Positions 56,997 through 64,000 of a stretch of DNA of 64,000 bases are shown here, piece after piece (the first letter of the stretch is position 1; the number at the start of each line of letters is the position of its first letter). The DNA comes from Variovorax paradoxus (GTDB lineage: Bacteria; Pseudomonadota; Gammaproteobacteria; Burkholderiales; Burkholderiaceae_C): contig NZ_JAGGNV010000004.1 of assembly GCF_018614955.1 (NCBI RefSeq), positions 1 to 64,000 of the forward strand. Reading direction: 5' to 3'. The notes beneath the pieces were generated by a model. The model made no database searches. It had not been told where the DNA came from and worked only from the letters and a program-made list of their open reading frames with translations. Made by a program: the position numbers and the translations under genes.

Positions 56997-57953
56997 ATGA
57001 AGTGCATCCGGATGGTTTCGATCGGCGCCGCGGCGCTGGCTTTGAGTTTCGCTGCGGCAGCGCAGACGAATTGGTACCCGGGCAAGTGGGGGCCGAACGA
57101 TGAAATCGGTGCCGCGAACTACATGACGCCGGCCACCGCCTTGCAGGCTGCCAGGCTGGTCAAGACGGGCAAGGTCTACTCGCTCGGCATCACCGTCAAC
57201 ACCACGACACCGGCCTTCCCGCCACGCACCTGCTCGATCTACATCGTGCAGCCCGGCCAGACCGGCTCGGCGGAAGGGCTGGGGCCGACCCACACCACCT
57301 ACAACGACGACATCCTCAATTGCTGGACCGGCATCGGCACCCAGATCGACGGGCTGGGCCACATCGGCGTCGGCGACCGCTACTACAACGGCGCGAAGTG
57401 GGGCGAGTTCGCGACCATCGGCGGCCTCAAGAAGCTGGGCATCGAGAAGATCCCGCCGATGGTGGCGCGCGGCGTGCTGCTCGACATGGCAGCGCACTAC
57501 GGCGTCGAGGTCGTTCCGGAAGGCACGGCCTTCAACAGGGCCGAGATCGACGCCGTCGCCAGGAAGCAGGGTGTCGAGATCCGGCAGGGCGACGTGGTGA
57601 TCTTCCACACCGGCTGGCTCAGCCTGATCGACAAGGACCCGAAGCGCTTCGGCTCGGTGGAGCCCGGCTTGGGCCGCGACGGCGCGCGCTACCTGGTGTC
57701 CAAGGGCATCGTCGCGGTCGGCGCAGACACCTGGGCCGTCGAAGTCATTCCGTTCGAGAAGGACGGCGACAAGGAGGGCGGGATCTTCGGCGTGCACCAG
57801 ATCCTGATCCCGATGAGCGGCACCTACATCCTGGAGAACATCAACACCGCCGAACTGGCCAAGGACAAGGCCTACGAATTCATGTTCGTGCTCGGCCAGA
57901 ACAAGTACCAGGGCGCGGTGCAATCGATGATCAACCCGGTGGCGATCCGCTGA
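56997..57953 (+). CDS. Exported cyclase-family protein (kynurenine formamidase-like)
   Basis: A 318-residue PF04199 protein. The start at 56997 follows GAGAGGAG and opens a Sec signal (IGAAALALSFAAAAQ). The metal-site segment is IGTQIDGLGHIGVGDRYYNG, a form of the family's GTHxDxxxH in which the first His is Gln. Later GDVVIFHTGWLSLIDKD and VGADTWAVEVIPFEKDGD follow. Family members hydrolyse formylkynurenine, other amides or lactones. Export to the periplasm is unusual for a formamidase and suggests a step before uptake. It ends the island. Confidence 0.85.
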   Translation: MKCIRMVSIGAAALALSFAAAAQTNWYPGKWGPNDEIGAANYMTPATALQAARLVKTGKVYSLGITVNTTTPAFPPRTCSIYIVQPGQTGSAEGLGPTHTTYNDDILNCWTGIGTQIDGLGHIGVGDRYYNGAKWGEFATIGGLKKLGIEKIPPMVARGVLLDMAAHYGVEVVPEGTAFNRAEIDAVARKQGVEIRQGDVVIFHTGWLSLIDKDPKRFGSVEPGLGRDGARYLVSKGIVAVGADTWAVEVIPFEKDGDKEGGIFGVHQILIPMSGTYILENINTAELAKDKAYEFMFVLGQNKYQGAVQSMINPVAIR

Positions 57954-58085
57954 CCGTGCACGACGCCGGGCAAGGCTGAGACAATCACGGTCACGCGTAC
58001 CGGGAGGGCGCGTGCTGCTTGGGAGCCGTGTCGGCCTTCAAGGCCCGCACCGCGGGCGCAAGCAGCCATCAAAGTTGTAGCCATC

Positions 58086-59962
<1,877 letters not shown>

Positions 59963-59966
<4 letters not shown>

Positions 59967-61507
59967 GGCCGCGTCAGGAGCCGGCTTTCACGCGCCGGCG
60001 AGCGCACGAGGTAGGGCTGGCCGGCCGCCTCGGCCTTGCGCAGCGCCATCTCTTCCTTGTTCGACGAAACCGGCGCAGGACAGGCACCGCCGCTGCGCAG
60101 CGCCAGCGCGGCCGCGAGCCGCGCCTCCGCCGGATCGCCGAGCGCATGGCCGAAGTCGTCGGCGACCGCGCAGGCGGGCGCGAAGCCATCGCTGTAGTCG
60201 CCGAAGCCCTGCTGGTTCACGCCCTGGAACTGGATCGCGAAGTAGGTCGTGCCGCAGTTGTCCTGCGGGAAGAAGCCGTAGGGCTTGCCGCAGGTGGTGC
60301 CGCCGACCAGGTTCACCGTGACGCCGATGCCGCGCAGGCTGTTGACCACCGATTCGCTGGCCGAGCAGGTGTCGGGGCCGGCCAGCACGGTGACGCGCGA
60401 CAGGCCCAGCCGCGGCAAGGCCTGGCCCGCCGGCACCGAGAAGCCGCGCGAAGTCGCATGGAAAGGCAGGATGGCCTGCGAAGGTGCCAGGTTGAAGGGG
60501 TTCTTGTTGTTGAACTGCAGGCGCTCGAACACGGCACCGGTGGTCGCCACGCCCGAGCTGACCATGGAGGCCAGCTCGCTGGCGATATCGAGCAGGCCGC
60601 CGCCGTTGTAGCGCATGTCGATCACCAGGTCGGTGATGCCGTCGCTCTTGAGCTGGTTCACGGCCGCGACCAGCGGCGCTTCGGCCGTCGCGAGGTGGTC
60701 GTTGAAGAGCAGGTAGCCGACCGGCCCGCTCGCCGTGGCGATGGTCTTCACGTTCTGCACCGGTGCGCGGGTGATGCGCGCGGCGGTCAGCGTCAGGGTG
60801 CGCTCGCTGCCGTCGGGCGCACGCAGCTTGAAGTTGTGCGCCTCGCCTTCGCGCGCCGGCGCGAGGCCGGCATTGAGCGTGGCGGTGTCGGTGCCGCTCA
60901 CGACATCGACACCGTCGATCTCGAGCAGCTGGGTCCCGCGCACGATCGCGGCCTGTGCCGCAGGCGAGCCGGGCTCGGTATAGGCCACGCGCACGTCGCG
61001 CGGCGGCGAGGCGCTCAGAAAGGCCAGCTCGGCGCCGTAGCCCACGCCGACGCCGTTCTGCGACAACGCGCGGTAGGCGGCGGTGTCCTGCGTGAAGTGG
61101 AAGCGGTCCTTGGCGCGGCCGGCCGCCGTGAGCTTGGGCGTCTTGAGCACGCTGAAGTAGGTGATCGGGGTGGCGTAGTCACCGGCGGCCAGCGCGGTCG
61201 GCACCTCGTCGAACCAGAGGTAGGTTTCGTCGATCCATCCGCGCACCCAGCGCTTCTCGGCGGCGAGCGAGCCGAGCTGATCCGGGAAGGCGGCTCCGGT
61301 GTCGGGGTCGACGCCGGTGCGTGGGGTCGCGCACTGGCCGGCGACGCTGGAGGACGCGACGATGGGCTCGTCGCCCGAAGCGGCTGTCGGCGCCATGGCC
61401 AGCGGTGCGCCGCCGCCGCCTCCACCGCCGCCCCCGCATCCCGTGAGCACGGCCGCAGCCGCGAGCATGGCCAGCGCTGCCGCGCGCATGCGCAGTACAA
61501 CCCTCAT
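59963..61507 (-). CDS. S41-family peptidase lipoprotein
   Basis: A 514-residue exported protease. The lipobox is VLTGC with C24, followed directly by nine glycines. A PDZ segment follows ([13 protein letters not shown] [20 protein letters not shown]). The S41 core shows [20 protein letters not shown], the catalytic Ser region [19 protein letters not shown] and Lys in [16 protein letters not shown]. It should be anchored in the outer membrane and degrade or trim envelope proteins. It shares stop bases with recQ on the opposite strand. Confidence 0.9.
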
Positions 61508-61563
61508 GAAACTCTCCCCCCGCGCGCCGGTATCCGGCGCGGCTGCTGTTGCGTTGATCTTGC

Positions 61564-63885
61564 TTATTGGACGAAGCCGATGCCGCGCGATTCGCGCACT
61601 TCGGGCTTGATCCGGTGCTCGGCATCGAGCTGGTCGAGAAACTCGACGGCCGAAAACTCGACCGCGAGGATATCCGTCTGGCGTTTCACGGCCGCGAAAT
61701 CGCCCGGGCAGAGCTGAGGAAGCCGGGCCAGCCGCCGCGTGATCTCGCTCGTCATGCGCGTCGCGTCGCCGCCCAGCGCTTCGGTGATGAACATGCGTTC
61801 GCGCTGCTCGCCGGTCAGCGGCATGAACTTGATCTTGAAGGTGAAGCGGCGCAGCGCGGCCTGGTCGATCCGGTCGAGCAGGTTGGTGGTGCAGACGAAG
61901 ATGCCGTCGAAGCGCTCCATGCCTTGCAGCATCTCGTTGACCTCGGTCACTTCGTAGGTGCGCTGCGCGCCGCGGCGGTCCTGCAGGAAGCTGTCGGCCT
62001 CGTCGAGCAGCAGGATGGCCTTCTCGGCTTCGGCCTCCTTAAACATGGCCGCCATGTTCTGCTCGGTCTCGCCGACATACTTGCTCATCAGGTCGCTCGC
62101 CTGCTTGATGATCAGCGGGCGGCTGATGGCCTTAGCGATGTGCTCGGCGAGCGCGGTCTTGCCGGTGCCGGGCGCGCCGTAGAAGCACAGCGTGCCATGG
62201 CCGCGCACCTTGAGCGCCTCGACGATGCGCGGGATCTCGAAGCGGGTCTCGACATTGAGCATGCCGAGGTCGTAGGTGGTCACGCTGCGGCGCGCGCCGA
62301 GGCCGTCCGGCGTGCCCAGGGCGAGATCGGCATTGCGCAGCTGCCGCTCGATCAGGCTTTCGACCGATGTGCCTTCGGTCATCGCCAGGCCGGCGAAGCG
62401 CACCGCGGTGCGGATCTGCGCCGGCGTCAGGCCCTTGCGGCCGGCCAGCTTGGCGGTGAAGGCCTCGGACACCGAGACGCCTTCGAGCGTCTTGCGCACC
62501 AGCTGCTCGCGCGCGCCGGGCGGCGGCGACTTGAGCTCGAGGTGGTAGGCGAAGCGGCGCCGGAAGGCCGGATCGATCTGCTCGATGCGGTTGGTCACCC
62601 ACAGCGTGGGCACCGCATTCGATTCGAGGATCTGGTTGACCCAGGCCTTGCCGCTCACGCTGCCGCTGGCCGGGGCGGGCACCTGCTCGGCGCGTGCCAT
62701 GAGCTGGGCGGCCTCGGTGCTGATCGGCGGGAACACGTCTTCGACCTCGTCGAACAGGAGCGCCGCCTGCGCGCTGCCCTTGAGGAACACCTGCGCGATC
62801 TGCAGCGAGCGGTAGCGGTCGCGGCCGGAGAGCGAGTTGCCGTCGCGATCGGCGTACTCGACCTCGAAGAGCTCGAGCCCCGCGGCCTGCGCGACCACCT
62901 TGGCGAGCTCGGTCTTGCCGGTGCCGGGCGGGCCGTAGAGCAGCACGTTGACGCCCGGCTCCTTGCGCGCCACCGCGGCGCACAGCAGGGTGATCAGCAT
63001 CTGCGCATCGTCCTGGACGAAGGCGAAGTCCTGCACCGTCAGCGCACTCTTGGCGGAGGGCCGCGTGAACACGGCCATCAGCTCGTTGTGGTCGCGGTAT
63101 TCGCGCATCAGCACCGGCGGCAGCTTCTCGCTGACCTTCATCAGGTCGGCCAGGTCGGTGATGTTGTGCTCGGAAATCAGGTTCTCGACCAGGCCGATGC
63201 GCTCGAGCCGGGAGCCCGCGCGCAGCGCCTCGCCCACGTCGGTTGCATTGACGCCGGCCACCTCGGCGATCGCGGCGTAGGCCTCGGGCGCGTTGTTGAC
63301 CTTGAACTCGACCAAAAGCGAGCGCAGGTCGCGCTGGTAGCGCGCCAGCGTGCCGTAGAGCAGCAGCGCGCGCTCGGCCTTGTTGAGCTGCAGCAGGCCG
63401 GCGAGCGCGTCGATGTTCTTCTCGACCAGTGTCGACTGCTTGCGCAGCGCATGCGTGAGCCAGTCGCGCGTGACCGAGAGCACGGAGAGCAGGTCCTTCG
63501 GCTGGTCCTTGGCGTATTCGTCGAGATAGAAGAACAGCGTGCCTTCTTCATAAGGGCCGCGCCAGACGCCGTGGCGCTCGAGCAGCGTGCGACCGTCGAA
63601 GTTCTCGATGCCCTTCCAGATCTCATTGCCCGCACAGCGCCGCCCGAGGAATTCGCGCAGGCGCAAGAGCACCGGCGCGGGCCAGACCAGGTGCCGGCCG
63701 GTGAGCGAAAGAAGGCCGTTGAGGTCGCGCCGCACGTTGAAGCGCGGCCCTTGCTTGGCTGCCAGCGTGAGCACGAAGTGCGAGCACATGAGCTCGAGCA
63801 CCGGCGCTTCCTTGAGTCCGGGCGACGGCAATGCGTGCCCGCGCGAAGCAGCCGCCACCACATCGACCCCGGAACGCTTGACCAT
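61564..63885 (-). CDS. Tandem AAA+ ATPase of unknown role
   Basis: A 773-residue protein with two AAA+ modules. Walker A1 is LLYGPPGTGKTELA (G318-T325) with Walker B1 ALLFDEVED near 375-383. Walker A2 is CFYGAPGTGKTALA (G570-T577) with Walker B2 AILLLDEADS near 623-632. Arg-finger-like AFRRRFAYHL and AALRRFTFKI follow each. The N-terminal 290 residues are helical and unlike Clp or FtsH domains; no protease or membrane segment is present. The subfamily occurs in related bacteria as a stand-alone gene, role not known to me. It reads away from the window's right edge, 56 bp from the protease start. Confidence 0.85.
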   Translation of the reverse strand: MVKRSGVDVVAAASRGHALPSPGLKEAPVLELMCSHFVLTLAAKQGPRFNVRRDLNGLLSLTGRHLVWPAPVLLRLREFLGRRCAGNEIWKGIENFDGRTLLERHGVWRGPYEEGTLFFYLDEYAKDQPKDLLSVLSVTRDWLTHALRKQSTLVEKNIDALAGLLQLNKAERALLLYGTLARYQRDLRSLLVEFKVNNAPEAYAAIAEVAGVNATDVGEALRAGSRLERIGLVENLISEHNITDLADLMKVSEKLPPVLMREYRDHNELMAVFTRPSAKSALTVQDFAFVQDDAQMLITLLCAAVARKEPGVNVLLYGPPGTGKTELAKVVAQAAGLELFEVEYADRDGNSLSGRDRYRSLQIAQVFLKGSAQAALLFDEVEDVFPPISTEAAQLMARAEQVPAPASGSVSGKAWVNQILESNAVPTLWVTNRIEQIDPAFRRRFAYHLELKSPPPGAREQLVRKTLEGVSVSEAFTAKLAGRKGLTPAQIRTAVRFAGLAMTEGTSVESLIERQLRNADLALGTPDGLGARRSVTTYDLGMLNVETRFEIPRIVEALKVRGHGTLCFYGAPGTGKTALAEHIAKAISRPLIIKQASDLMSKYVGETEQNMAAMFKEAEAEKAILLLDEADSFLQDRRGAQRTYEVTEVNEMLQGMERFDGIFVCTTNLLDRIDQAALRRFTFKIKFMPLTGEQRERMFITEALGGDATRMTSEITRRLARLPQLCPGDFAAVKRQTDILAVEFSAVEFLDQLDAEHRIKPEVRESRGIGFVQ

Positions 63886-64000
63886 CGAACAACCTCACGC
63901 TAGGAGAATGAGAACCTGAGCGCGACCATAGCGCAGAGTTTTGGCTTGGGGAAGACTCGGGAACGGTAAAAACCCTGATGTTGCGAATCCGTCCACAATG
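63886..64000. other. Right-edge upstream region
   Basis: The 115 bp upstream of the AAA+ ATPase gene. It includes the ribosome-site candidate GAGG just before that start. No complete feature of another gene is seen before the window ends. Confidence 0.4.

Overview
This window comes from a GC-rich Gram-negative heterotroph, most likely a betaproteobacterium of the Comamonadaceae (Variovorax-like). The evidence is indirect: long arrays of ABC solute-binding proteins, a Bug/TctC protein, split MetH with an SAH riboswitch, hut genes of the HutF/HutG type, and GC-rich dyad repeats between genes. No rRNA, tRNA, CRISPR array or phage module was seen.

Layout. Positions 1-2.99 kb are a foreign patch: an IS110-family transposase running off the left edge, its leader, a 5'-truncated gene relic and a double-HTH regulator. 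It abuts a comM gene that has lost its 5' part. Positions 3.5-23.0 kb hold a nicotinamide/nicotinate catabolic locus. On the minus strand lie 6-hydroxynicotinate reductase, an ApbE-like UPF0280 protein, two DUF1185 proteins, a branched-chain-type ABC transporter, a Tat-exported nicotinamidase, NicA/NicB, an FAH-family enzyme and a second binding protein. Divergently transcribed are ferredoxin-NADP reductase, a TetR regulator and enamidase. Positions 23.0-34.4 kb are mixed: a small orphan gene, an L,D-transpeptidase, a three-gene glycosyltransferase set coupled to metH, a PACE efflux gene with a LysR regulator, and an SH3 protein. MetH is encoded as two separate proteins.

Positions 34.4-49.5 kb are a histidine-utilisation locus (hutG, F, I, D, U, H, C) with three kinds of transport gene and three palindromes of the HutC type. 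Positions 49.8-58.0 kb are a second catabolic island: GntR/FCD regulator, complete Liv-type ABC transporter, AMP-dependent ligase and exported cyclase-family protein, substrate unknown. Positions 58.1-63.9 kb hold recQ, an S41 protease lipoprotein and a tandem AAA+ ATPase.

How the genes work together. The nicotinate locus appears to join an aerobic, cytochrome-linked hydroxylase (nicotinate to 6-hydroxynicotinate) to the reductive branch known from Eubacterium barkeri and biochemically from Azorhizobium (6-hydroxynicotinate to tetrahydro-6-oxonicotinate to 2-formylglutarate). The genes next to these steps suggest testable roles: UPF0280 as flavin transferase for the reductase, and the FAH protein or DUF1185 pair for the fate of 2-formylglutarate. 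These roles are inference from sequence and context only.
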